Below are positions 28,255 to 35,487 of a stretch of DNA of 64,000 nucleotides, piece by piece. The stretch comes from CAVQZA01 sp963724805 (GTDB lineage: Bacteria; Actinomycetota; Thermoleophilia; Gaiellales; Gaiellaceae). The DNA is taken from contig CAVRWA010000014.1 of NCBI GenBank assembly GCA_963724805.1, positions 1,116,001 through 1,180,000 of the forward strand. Reading direction: 5' to 3'. Below the pieces are notes generated by a model that did no database searches, was not told the DNA's origin, and was given only the letters and a program-made list of their open reading frames with translations. A program made the translations under genes and the position numbers. Position 1 is the first letter of the stretch. Each line of letters starts with the position of its first letter.

Positions 28255-28740
28255 CTAGGCCCGCTTGAAGGGCCAGTCGCAGCAGGCGGCGATTCGCTCC
28301 AGCGACTCGTGCAGCGTCCTGCGTGAGCTCTCGTCGAGTGGCTCGAGGAAGGCGTCCTCGATGCGCTTGGCGATCGCGCGGAGCCGTACCAGCTGGCGCT
28401 TGCCGTCCGGGGTGAGGCTGACGGCGTGGCGGCGGCGGTCGTTCGGATCCCGCCGGCGCTCGACGAGCCCTTGACCCTCGAGTGCGTCGAGGACGCCGAC
28501 GAGCTGGCTGCTGTCCAGGCCGAGCATCTGCGCGACCGTCGCCTGCGTCGAGCATTCGCCCTCGGCGAGGAGCGCCAGCACGCTGTAGTGGTACATGCTG
28601 AAGCCGGCCTGCTCGAACTCGTCGAGCGCCTGGCTCTTGATCGCCGTGCCGAGCTTCGCGAGCAGGAACGCCGTATTGGCGAGCAGCTCCTGGGGCGGCT
28701 TCAGCGGGCGTAGCTCGAGCTCGGGGACAGGAGCGCTCAT
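28255..28740 (-). CDS. MarR-family transcriptional regulator
   Basis: 161 aa. Winged-helix MarR fold: SMYHYSVLALLAEGECSTQA, recognition helix VAQMLGLDSSQLVGVLDALE, wing LVERRRDPNDRRRHAVSLTP and flanking dimerisation helices. It is divergent from an efflux-pump gene with a 71-bp intergenic region carrying inverted repeats. The classic arrangement is a repressor of the pump and of itself, released by a small phenolic or drug ligand. The ligand is unknown. Confidence 0.9.
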   Translation of the reverse strand: MSAPVPELELRPLKPPQELLANTAFLLAKLGTAIKSQALDEFEQAGFSMYHYSVLALLAEGECSTQATVAQMLGLDSSQLVGVLDALEGQGLVERRRDPNDRRRHAVSLTPDGKRQLVRLRAIAKRIEDAFLEPLDESSRRTLHESLERIAACCDWPFKRA

Positions 28741-28761
28741 CGGGAATAAGCGTAGCGTCGT

Positions 28762-28802
28762 CGATCGTTTTTAGCGTTTATCATCGACTGACTAAACGAT
28801 CG
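28762..28802. promoter_or_regulatory. Candidate MarR operator region between marR and efflux gene
   Basis: CGATCGTTT (28762-28770) is inverted as AAACGATCG (28794-28802), and a second inverted pair CGTTTA / TAAACG lies inside it. The AT-rich block is the only such stretch in the neighbourhood and covers the likely promoters of both divergent genes. The exact half-sites are not certain because the arms are imperfect. Confidence 0.5.
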
Positions 28803-28811
28803 GAGGCGCAA

Positions 28812-30275
28812 ATGACTTCCCTCGAAAATCGAAGACGATGGTTCGCACTGGCGGTGATCGTCGCCGCCCAGTTCATGGTCGTGCTCGACGTTGCGATCGT
28901 GAACGTCGCGCTCCCCTCGATCAAGACCGACCTGCATTTCACCCAGGAGAGCCTGCAGTGGGTGATCACCGCCTATGCGATCTTCTTCGGCGGCCTGCTG
29001 TTGCTCGGCGGGCGGTTGGCCGACCTGCTCGGTCGCCGCCGGGTCTTCGTCGCGGGAGTCGTGATCTTCACGGCGAGCTCCCTGCTCAACGGGCTCGCCT
29101 GGTCCGAAGGCTCGCTCATCGCCTTCCGCTCGCTGCAGGGCCTCGGCGCCGCGCTGCTCTCGCCGGCCGCGCTCTCGATCCTCACCACTACCTTCGCGGA
29201 GGGTCGCGAGCGCAACCTCGCCCTCGGCGTCTGGGGAGCCGCCTCGGGGAGCGGCGGTGCCGCCGGCGTGCTTCTCGGCGGAGCGCTCACCAGCGCGCTC
29301 AGCTGGTCCTGGATCTTCTTCATCAACGTGCCCGCAGGCCTGCTCGTTCTCGGTCTCACGCCGTTTCTCGTCCCCGAGAGCCGGGCCGACCTCGACCACC
29401 GTCACTTCGACACCGCGGGCGCAGCTTCGATCACGGGCGGCCTGATGGTGCTCGTGTATGCGATGACCCGCGCGACTCAGCATGGCTGGGCGACCGCGGA
29501 GACGGTCGGGCTCCTGGCGGCATCCGCCGCCCTCGTGCTCGCGTTCGTCGTGATCGAACTCCGCTCCAAGGCGCCGCTGCTGCCGCTGCGGATCTTCCGC
29601 CTGCGGACGCTCACGGCTTCCAACGTCAGCGGGTTGCTGCTCGCGGCCGCGATGTTCTCGCAGTTCTTCCTGCTCACCCTCTACATGCAGCAGGTGCTGC
29701 ACTACTCGGCGCTGCAGACCGGCGTCGCCTACATCGCTCTCACCCTCACGATCATCGCGTTCTCCGGCGTCGCGCAGGCGCTCACTACGCGCTTCGGCGT
29801 CCGCCGGATCCTGCCCGTCGGGATGATCGTGTCCGCGGCCGGGCTCGTGCTCTACGCCCGGCTTCCGGTGGAGGGGCACTACTTCTGGGATCTGTTCCCG
29901 GCGTTCCTGCTCAGCGGGATCGGCCTCGCGTTCGCGTTCGTGCCCATGTCGATCGGTGGGCTCACCGGTGTCAGGCCCTCCGAGGCCGGCGTCGCCTCGG
30001 GGCTGATCAACACCAGCCAGCAGATCGGCGGCGCAATCGGCGTCGCGGCCGCGACCACGATCGCGATCAGCTTCACCGATCGCTACGTGACTGCGCATCC
30101 CGGTTCGACGGCTCTCGGTGCAGGGGCGCTCACCCACGGCTTCCAGGTCACGTTCTTCGTGCTCGCCGCAATCGCAGCGGTCGGGGCGGTCGTGGCGCTC
30201 GTCCTCACGGAGCCGCACGAGCACGACGCGGAAAGGGCGCCGGCCGAGGACGACCTCCTCCTCGAGGCAGCCTGA
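28812..30275 (+). CDS. DHA2-family (EmrB/QacA) major facilitator efflux pump
   Basis: 487 aa, about 14 hydrophobic segments. Motif A is GGRLADLLGRRRVF between TM2 and TM3. TM1 carries VVLDVAIVNVALPSI, the DHA2 signature with the conserved Asp. Motif C-like GSGGAAGVLLGGAL lies in TM5. AGGCGCA precedes the ATG. Proton-driven export of hydrophobic drugs or metabolites across the membrane is expected. The adjacent divergent MarR gene probably represses it. Confidence 0.9.
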   Translation: MTSLENRRRWFALAVIVAAQFMVVLDVAIVNVALPSIKTDLHFTQESLQWVITAYAIFFGGLLLLGGRLADLLGRRRVFVAGVVIFTASSLLNGLAWSEGSLIAFRSLQGLGAALLSPAALSILTTTFAEGRERNLALGVWGAASGSGGAAGVLLGGALTSALSWSWIFFINVPAGLLVLGLTPFLVPESRADLDHRHFDTAGAASITGGLMVLVYAMTRATQHGWATAETVGLLAASAALVLAFVVIELRSKAPLLPLRIFRLRTLTASNVSGLLLAAAMFSQFFLLTLYMQQVLHYSALQTGVAYIALTLTIIAFSGVAQALTTRFGVRRILPVGMIVSAAGLVLYARLPVEGHYFWDLFPAFLLSGIGLAFAFVPMSIGGLTGVRPSEAGVASGLINTSQQIGGAIGVAAATTIAISFTDRYVTAHPGSTALGAGALTHGFQVTFFVLAAIAAVGAVVALVLTEPHEHDAERAPAEDDLLLEAA

Positions 30276-30298
30276 TCAGCACGCACGACCACGAGTCG

Positions 30299-30338
30299 AG
30301 CCCGGGCGGCGGCGCAATTCAGCGCCGCCGCCCGGGCT
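30299..30338. terminator. Perfect 17-bp hairpin, bidirectional terminator
   Basis: AGCCCGGGCGGCGGCGC, loop AATTCA, then its exact reverse complement. It lies between the convergent efflux-pump and msrA genes. Despite lacking a U-run, its strength and position make it a convincing bidirectional terminator. Confidence 0.8.
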
Positions 30339-30345
30339 ACAGAGC

Positions 30346-31011
30346 TCAGCCCGTGGTCGTGAGCTCGACCGGGCAGGCGACCCCGGTGCCGCCGAGGCCG
30401 CAGTAGCCGTTCGGGTTCTTCGCGAGGTACTGCTGGTGGTAGGGCTCCGCGTAGTAGAACTCGCCCGCGGCGGCGAGCTCGGTCGTGATCGGCCCGTAGC
30501 CGGCCGCGGCGAGCACGTCCTGGTAGGCATCGCGGGAGCGCTCGGCGGCCGCCTTCTGCGCCTCGCTCGTCCAGAGGATCGCCGACCGGTACTGAGTGCC
30601 GACGTCGTTGCCCTGCCGCGCGCCCTGGGTAGGATCGTGGTTCTCCCAGAAGAGACGGAGAATCTCCTCGTAGCTCGTCACGGCGGGGTCGAAGACCACG
30701 AGCACCGCCTCGGTGTGCCCCGTCCGGCCGCTGCAGGTCTCCTCGTAGGTCGGGTTCGGCGTGAACCCGCCGGCGTAACCGACGGCGGTCGTGTAGACCC
30801 CCGGCGCGCGCCAGAAGACGCGCTCGGCGCCCCAGAAGCAGCCCATCCCGAGGATCGCCCGCTCGAGGCCCTCGGGAAACGGCGGCTGGAGCGGGGTCCC
30901 GAGCACCTCGTGGCGGTCGGGCACCGTCATCCGCTCCTCACGGCCGGGCAGCGCCGCGTCGGGCTCGATCATCCCGGTCTTGTCGCGGAAGAACGAGAAC
31001 ATCGCCCTCAC
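30346..31011 (-). CDS. msrA: Peptide-methionine (S)-S-oxide reductase MsrA
   Basis: 221 aa from GTG 31011, which overlaps the sigma gene stop by 4 nt. An ATG three codons in is possible. Catalytic motif GMGCFWGAERVF, then VGYAGGFTPNPTYEETCSGRTGHTEAV, FWENHDPTQGARQGNDVGTQYRSA and YHQQYLAKNPNGYCG are all canonical. It reduces methionine-S-sulfoxide in oxidised proteins. The C-terminal Cys residues (GYCGLGGTGVACPV) can act as resolving cysteines. Coupling to a sigma-factor gene may tie it to a stress response, but the sigma gene looks like a primary type. Confidence 0.93.
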   Translation of the reverse strand: MRAMFSFFRDKTGMIEPDAALPGREERMTVPDRHEVLGTPLQPPFPEGLERAILGMGCFWGAERVFWRAPGVYTTAVGYAGGFTPNPTYEETCSGRTGHTEAVLVVFDPAVTSYEEILRLFWENHDPTQGARQGNDVGTQYRSAILWTSEAQKAAAERSRDAYQDVLAAAGYGPITTELAAAGEFYYAEPYHQQYLAKNPNGYCGLGGTGVACPVELTTTG

Positions 31012-32009
31012 GCCGCCTCGGCGAGCCGCGCGAGCGCGTCGCGCTCGAGCTGTCGCACCCGCTCGCGCGAGATCTTGAGCTCGCGCCCGATCGCCTCCAG
31101 CGAGGCCTGCTGCCCGTCGAAGCCGAAGCGAAGCTCGAGGATCCGCCGCTCGGTCTCGGGCAGCTTGCTGAGCGCCGCTCGCATCTCCTGGCGGCGCAGC
31201 GCGTCGCCTGCCTCCTCCGCGGGATCGGCCGCGAACGGATCCGCGAACAGGTCACCCAGCTCGCCGTCGCCGTCACTGCCGATCGCCTGGTTGAGCGAGG
31301 CCGACACCGACACCGCACTGAGGGCCTCTTCGGCGTGTACGAGCTCGAGGCCGGCCGCGTCGGCGAGCTCCTCCATCGTCGGCTCGCGTCCGAGCTCCAG
31401 CTCGAGGCGCCGGCGGGCGCGGCCGAGCTTCACCTGGCGCTCGTTGACGTGGGCGGGCACCCGGATCGTCCGCGACTGGTTCGAGATCGCACGCTGGCAT
31501 GCCTGGCGAATCCACCAGGTCGCGTACGTCGAGAACTTGTAGCCGCGGCGCCAGTCGAACTTCTCGACCGCGCGGTTCAGGCCGATCACGCCCTCCTGGA
31601 TCAGGTCGAGCAGCGGCAGATCATGCCCCTGGTAGCGCTTCGCGATCGAGACGACGAGACGCAGGTTCGAGTTGATCATCCGCTCCTTCGCCTGTCGGTC
31701 GCCGCGCTCGACGCGCTTCGCGAGCTCGACCTCCTCGGCGGCGGTCAGCAGCTGGTGGCGGCCGATCTGGTTCATGAACATCGTCAGCGCGTCGGTCGTC
31801 GCGGCCGCGGACGGGTCCACGCTCAGCTCGAGCTCGGCCTCGTCGGGCACGATCTCGACCCCGCGGGTCTCGAGCTCGGCGCGCAGGGCGGCGAGCTCGT
31901 CGTCGTCGAGGTCGTGCTCGGCCGCGATTGCGGCGAGCTCGCGCTCGGCGACGAGACCGCTCTCGTCGGCCTGCTCGAGGAATACGTTCAGTTCGTCGTT
32001 CGGAAACAC
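31008..32009 (-). CDS. Sigma-70 factor of primary (RpoD/SigA-like) type
   Basis: 333 aa from GTG 32009. Region 1.2 (DALTMFMNQIGRHQLLTAAE), region 2 (NLRLVVSIAKRYQGHDLPLL, DLIQEGVIGLNRAVEKFD, YKFSTYATWWIRQA), region 3 (RTIRVPAHVNERQVKLGRAR) and region 4 (LELRFGFDGQQASLEAIGRE, RERVRQLERDALARL) are all present. No long 1.1 extension. The acidic N-terminus (about 75 residues) is unlike the Lys-rich arm of many actinobacterial HrdB proteins. It could be the housekeeping sigma or a group 2 paralogue, and the window cannot decide. Confidence 0.88.
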   Translation of the reverse strand: MFPNDELNVFLEQADESGLVAERELAAIAAEHDLDDDELAALRAELETRGVEIVPDEAELELSVDPSAAATTDALTMFMNQIGRHQLLTAAEEVELAKRVERGDRQAKERMINSNLRLVVSIAKRYQGHDLPLLDLIQEGVIGLNRAVEKFDWRRGYKFSTYATWWIRQACQRAISNQSRTIRVPAHVNERQVKLGRARRRLELELGREPTMEELADAAGLELVHAEEALSAVSVSASLNQAIGSDGDGELGDLFADPFAADPAEEAGDALRRQEMRAALSKLPETERRILELRFGFDGQQASLEAIGRELKISRERVRQLERDALARLAEAA

Positions 32010-32039
32010 AGTGTTCTTGATTCTCCTCTTCAGTTTCGC

Positions 32040-32249
32040 TTACGCGACGGTGCTACGGGCACGGCGCCTCTCGAAGCGCTCCGTGCGGCTGCCCTGCGAT
32101 ACAGCCCGCTCGACCCCGGTGTAGACGGGGTGACAGTTCGAGCACGCATCGACCACAATCTCACGTTTTGTTGATCGAGTTGTGAAGACCTCGCCACAGG
32201 TGCTGCAGCGGACGGTCGCGAGTGTCAACTCGGGGTGACTTCCCCTCAT
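32040..32249 (-). CDS. rpmE: 50S ribosomal protein L31, zinc-binding type
   Basis: 69 aa with the L31 pattern: HPE near the start, CSTCGEVFTTRSTK, then VDACSNCHPVYTG. The four Cys (about 15, 18, 36, 39) mark the zinc-containing form, which is usually used when zinc is plentiful. AAAGGAGA is placed well before the ATG. It lies 30 bp upstream of the sigma-factor gene and in the same direction, so the two may be co-transcribed. Confidence 0.92.
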   Translation of the reverse strand: MRGSHPELTLATVRCSTCGEVFTTRSTKREIVVDACSNCHPVYTGVERAVSQGSRTERFERRRARSTVA

Positions 32250-32343
32250 GGTTCTCCTTTGGCAGGACTAAATCCGCGCCGAGACGTCCTTCACGAGATC
32301 TGTCTCTGCGCGCGTACTTGTTAGAACGACCGGCAGCCCGTGT

Positions 32344-33204
32344 TTATTTCGCTTCCAGAGCCGGGTCCCAGCCCGCTGCGGCGTACGTGCTCTCGAGGAA
32401 GTCGAGCAGCGTTCGGCGCGCGTCCGGCGCGGCCCGGACCGCCTCGTAGGGCAGCACGAAGAGGCCCATCTCCTCGTTCCAGCCCTCGGCTCTCGCCTCG
32501 ATCCCGGGTGGGCGAGGATAGGTGTACGCGAAGAAGGCCGGCTCGGGGAACCGCTCGTCGCCGGGCCAGAAGCCGGCGCACACCTCCTCGGCGTTGGCCG
32601 AGTTGCGCATGATCACGTCCGCGTTCGGCGGCGGCTCGGCCGGCCTGCCCGAAAAGCGGGTATAAGCGAGGTCGAACGTGCCCCAGAAGAACTGAACGAG
32701 CGATACTCGCCCGAGGAAGCGCGCTCGGTGCACTTTCATCACCGCGTCGACCGACGCGAGCGCGCGCCGAAAGCGCGTGACCGGCTCCGCGTCGTAGCTT
32801 CCGTGCTCGACGTCCTCCGGGAACGGGATCGGGTTCGGCACCTCGGAGGGCCGTTCCGTGATCTTCACCGGCACGCCGGCCCTGTCGAGCGCTGCCATCA
32901 GCAGCGCGTAGAACTCGGCCACGGTGCGCGCCTCGAGCGTCACACGCTCCAGCCCGCCCTTGGCCGTCCGCACGGACACCACGTGGTCGACGAAGTCGAC
33001 GTCTAAGTCGAAGACGCCGTTCTCGTGCGGGATCGGCGAGGTGTTGAGCCCGCGCGCCGTCACGTAGAGCGGCACCTGTCCCCACTGCGGCTCCATCGGC
33101 GCGAGAGCGAGCCGCACCTTGCCGACGATCTGGAGGTACATGTGGAGCGTGTCGCGGGTGCTCCGCCACGCCCCGTACGGAAGCTCGGGCCAGTCGCCCG
33201 CCAT
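32344..33204 (-). CDS. DUF5996 family protein
   Basis: 286 aa, soluble. It starts MAGDWPELPYGAWRSTRDTL and contains HMYLQIVGKVRLALAPMEPQ, GLNTSPIPHENGVFDLDVDF, FLGRVSLVQFFWGTFDLAYT and FSGRPAEPPP, the pattern I associate with DUF5996. Biochemical function is unknown. The ATG overlaps the zf-UBP gene stop by one base (TGATG), so translation of the two is coupled. Confidence 0.75.
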   Translation of the reverse strand: MAGDWPELPYGAWRSTRDTLHMYLQIVGKVRLALAPMEPQWGQVPLYVTARGLNTSPIPHENGVFDLDVDFVDHVVSVRTAKGGLERVTLEARTVAEFYALLMAALDRAGVPVKITERPSEVPNPIPFPEDVEHGSYDAEPVTRFRRALASVDAVMKVHRARFLGRVSLVQFFWGTFDLAYTRFSGRPAEPPPNADVIMRNSANAEEVCAGFWPGDERFPEPAFFAYTYPRPPGIEARAEGWNEEMGLFVLPYEAVRAAPDARRTLLDFLESTYAAAGWDPALEAK

Positions 33205-33473
33205 CAGGTGAGGAAGACCTCGTCGACGTAGCACCAGAGCCACGCCTCGCCCGGCTCTGCCGAGCGGATCAGCGGGTGCCCGGCCTCGTGGAAGTGCGCG
33301 GTCGCGTGCTTGTTCGGCGAGTTGTCGCAGCAGCCGACCTTGCCGCACTCCAGGCACATGCGCAGATGGATCCACCAGCCGCCGATCTTCAGGCACTCCT
33401 CGCAGCCGAGGAGCGGGTCGGGAAGGTCCGTGAACCGGATCGTCTCGAGGTGCGAGCACGGCGAGGCCGCCAT
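33204..33473 (-). CDS. Small UBP-type zinc-finger protein
   Basis: 89 aa. Zn-UBP pattern: CSH, GCEECLKIGGWWIHLRMCLE, CGKVGCCDNSPNKHATAHFH, EAGHPLIRS, then W-rich WLWCYVDE. The Cys/His order follows the ubiquitin-hydrolase zinc finger that in eukaryotes binds a free C-terminal GlyGly. Stand-alone bacterial versions are common in Actinomycetota and have no settled role. It is coupled to the DUF5996 gene. Confidence 0.85.
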   Translation of the reverse strand: MAASPCSHLETIRFTDLPDPLLGCEECLKIGGWWIHLRMCLECGKVGCCDNSPNKHATAHFHEAGHPLIRSAEPGEAWLWCYVDEVFLT

Positions 33474-33552
33474 CGAGCGGTTATACCGGTCCGACCAAGC
33501 CCTGTGCGATCCGGGAGATCGTCCCCGGTCTCCCACTAGACTGGAGCTTCTG

Positions 33553-34419
33553 GTGCACGAACCGCTCGAACTCGTACACACCGTCCGGCAGGCCCTCGCG
33601 ACGACGCCCCTGTACGCGGCGACGGTCCGCCGGATCGTCCCGCGCAGCCGGGAGGCGGGCGAGACCGACGTGGACCTTCCCGGCGAGCGGCCGGTGTTCG
33701 TGGTCGGCTCGCCGCGTTCGGGCACGTCGTTCCTGGCGGGCTCGCTCGGGCGACTGCCGGGCTTCGTCGACCTCGGCGAGGTCGGCCCGCTAAAGGCAGC
33801 CCTGCCACGGCTCGCCTCGCTGCCGGAGGCGGATGCCGCCGAAGGGCTGCGGCGCACGATCGAGCGGATCCGGCGGCTCGGGCTGGCCCGCCGCCTGCGC
33901 GCGATCGAGCAGACTCCGGAGACCAGCTTCGTCGTTCCCGCCGTTGCGCGGGCGTACCCGCGCGCCGCGATCATCCACATCGTCCGCGACGGCCGCGACG
34001 TGGTCTGCTCGCTGCTCGAGCGGGGGTGGCTGGGCGCCGACCGGCAGGACAGCGACGACGTCGGGGCTCCCTACGGCGTCCATGCCCGCTTCTGGGTCGA
34101 GCCCGACTCCGCCGAGGAGTTCAGCCGCGCCAGCGAGGCGAGGCGCGCGGCCTGGGCGTGGCGCCGCTACGTCACCGCCGCGAACTCGGTGCCCGAGCGG
34201 ACGCTCGAGATCCGCTACGAGGCGATGGTCACCGATCCCCGGGGAGTCGGTGCGCGGATCGCCGAACACATCGAGAGTGACCCCGAGCTGGTGGCCGGGG
34301 CTCTCTCCGACGTGTTCACGGGCTCGGTCGGGCGCTGGCGCAGGGACCTCACACCCGAGCAACTCGCCGACGTCGAGCGCGAGGCTGGCCCGCTCCTGCG
34401 CGAGCTCAGGTACGCCTAG
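33553..34419 (+). CDS. Sulfotransferase-family protein
   Basis: 288 aa from GTG 33553, with GGAG about six bases upstream. The PAPS-binding loop is FVVGSPRSGTSFLAGSLGRL (5'-phosphosulfate loop) and the 3'-phosphate motif is IIHIVRDGRDVVCSLLERGW. A late WRRDLTPEQL segment is also typical. It transfers sulfate from PAPS to a carbohydrate, lipid or small-molecule hydroxyl, substrate unknown. The sulfur-assimilation operon starts about 2 kb downstream, though that operon appears to use APS rather than PAPS reduction. Confidence 0.85.
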   Translation: MHEPLELVHTVRQALATTPLYAATVRRIVPRSREAGETDVDLPGERPVFVVGSPRSGTSFLAGSLGRLPGFVDLGEVGPLKAALPRLASLPEADAAEGLRRTIERIRRLGLARRLRAIEQTPETSFVVPAVARAYPRAAIIHIVRDGRDVVCSLLERGWLGADRQDSDDVGAPYGVHARFWVEPDSAEEFSRASEARRAAWAWRRYVTAANSVPERTLEIRYEAMVTDPRGVGARIAEHIESDPELVAGALSDVFTGSVGRWRRDLTPEQLADVEREAGPLLRELRYA

Positions 34420-34464
34420 GGTCCGCTCGTCGGGCTCCCGTCCCTGCCCCGCTAGCATCCTTCG

Positions 34465-35340
34465 GTGGTCACGATCTGCGACGTCGGCCCGCGTGACGGG
34501 CTCCAGAGCGAGCCGCAGACGCTCGCTCCAGCTGTTCGCGCGGAGCTCTGCAACCGGCTCGCGTCGGCCGGGCTGCCCCGAGTGGAGGCGGTCAGCTTCG
34601 TCAGTCCCGAGCGGGTGCCGCAGATGGACGGCGCCGAGGAGGTCGTCGCCTCGCTCGAGCGCCGACCGCGCGTCGTCTTCGCCGGGCTCGTCCTCAACGA
34701 GCGCGGCTATGAGCGGCTCGCCGCCTCCGGGCTCGCCGAGGCGCACCTCACTGTGGCCGTCTCGGAGAGCTTCAGCCGCGAGAACGCGAACGCCTCGGTC
34801 GAGGAGGCTGCCGCGGCGGCGGAGCGGATTCTCGCGCGTGCACGCGAGGACGGGATCCGCGCCACGGTCACGCTCAGCACGGCCTTCGGCTGCCCGTTCG
34901 AAGGCTTGGTCGACCCGGGCCGGGTGCTCGCGCTCGCGGACCGCCTCGCCGCGGCCGGCGCCGCCGAGGTCGTCTACGCCGACACGATCGGCGTCGGCGT
35001 GCCGCGTCAGGTCAAGGAGCTGGCCCGCGCGAGCACGGATCTCGGCGTCCCGATCGGGGTCCATCTGCACAACACGCGCAATACCGGCTTCGCCAACGCC
35101 TACGCGGCGCTCGAGGCCGGCGTGACCGTTTTCGACGCCTCGATCGGCGGAATCGGAGGCTGCCCGTTCGCGCCGCGCGCGACGGGGAACATCGCGACCG
35201 AGGACCTCGTCTACCTCCTGCACGGCGAGGGCGTCGAGACGGGCGTCGACCTCGGGGCGCTGATCGGCGTCTCGGACTGGCTCGAGTCGGTGCTGGGGCG
35301 CGAGCTCGAGGGTCAGGTCTACCGGGCCGGACTTTCCTAA
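34465..35340 (+). CDS. Hydroxymethylglutaryl-CoA lyase-like enzyme
   Basis: 291 aa, DRE-TIM metallolyase family. The N-terminus ICDVGPRDGLQSEPQTL carries the metal/substrate DVGPRDGLQ motif. VEAVSFVSPERVPQMDGAEE, GVHLHNTRNTGFANAYAALE and the signature FDASIGGIGGCPFAPRATGN (with the catalytic-loop Cys) follow the HMG-CoA lyase family. It is expected to cleave HMG-CoA to acetyl-CoA and acetoacetate, as in leucine catabolism. No other leucine-degradation genes are adjacent, so a related acyl-CoA substrate is possible. GTG start. Confidence 0.87.
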   Translation: MVTICDVGPRDGLQSEPQTLAPAVRAELCNRLASAGLPRVEAVSFVSPERVPQMDGAEEVVASLERRPRVVFAGLVLNERGYERLAASGLAEAHLTVAVSESFSRENANASVEEAAAAAERILARAREDGIRATVTLSTAFGCPFEGLVDPGRVLALADRLAAAGAAEVVYADTIGVGVPRQVKELARASTDLGVPIGVHLHNTRNTGFANAYAALEAGVTVFDASIGGIGGCPFAPRATGNIATEDLVYLLHGEGVETGVDLGALIGVSDWLESVLGRELEGQVYRAGLS

Positions 35341-35348
35341 GGAAAGTC
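35330..35348. promoter_or_regulatory. 19-bp perfect palindrome upstream of the sulfur operon promoter
   Basis: GACTTTCCT A AGGAAAGTC straddles the stop codon of the lyase gene and ends three bases before the inferred -35 box. A position immediately upstream of -35 suits an activator, and part of it could also serve as a weak terminator for the upstream gene. The regulator is unknown. Confidence 0.5.
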
Positions 35349-35350
35349 GC

Positions 35351-35379
35351 TTTACTTTTAATAGCTCTTTAGGTAAGGT
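35351..35379 (+). promoter_or_regulatory. Predicted promoter of the sulfur-assimilation operon
   Basis: TTTACT (-35) and TAAGGT (-10, fitting TANNNT) are separated by 17 bp in a conspicuously AT-rich patch. Transcription would begin near 35385-35387, essentially at the ATG of the leader peptide, so the leader may be read from a leaderless mRNA. Confidence 0.5.
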
Positions 35380-35386
35380 CGCGCCC

Positions 35387-35455
35387 ATGGTCGCAGGCAA
35401 GGCCGTTTCGATCGCGATGATGTGTGTGGCTTCCCGCCACCTCGTCGTCGGCTAG
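35387..35455 (+). CDS. Putative 22-aa cysteine-containing leader peptide
   Basis: ATG to TAG, 22 codons, ending in MMCVASRHLVVG, 32 bp before the sulfite reductase start. Short Cys-containing leader peptides, often with an SR(R)H segment, precede sulfur-assimilation genes in other Actinomycetota and in mycobacteria have been linked to cysteine-responsive attenuation. Here one Cys codon follows two Met codons. The coding claim rests on position and resemblance only. Confidence 0.5.
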   Translation: MVAGKAVSIAMMCVASRHLVVG

Positions 35456-35487
35456 CGACCCTCCACACCCAGCCGAGAGAGGACGAG

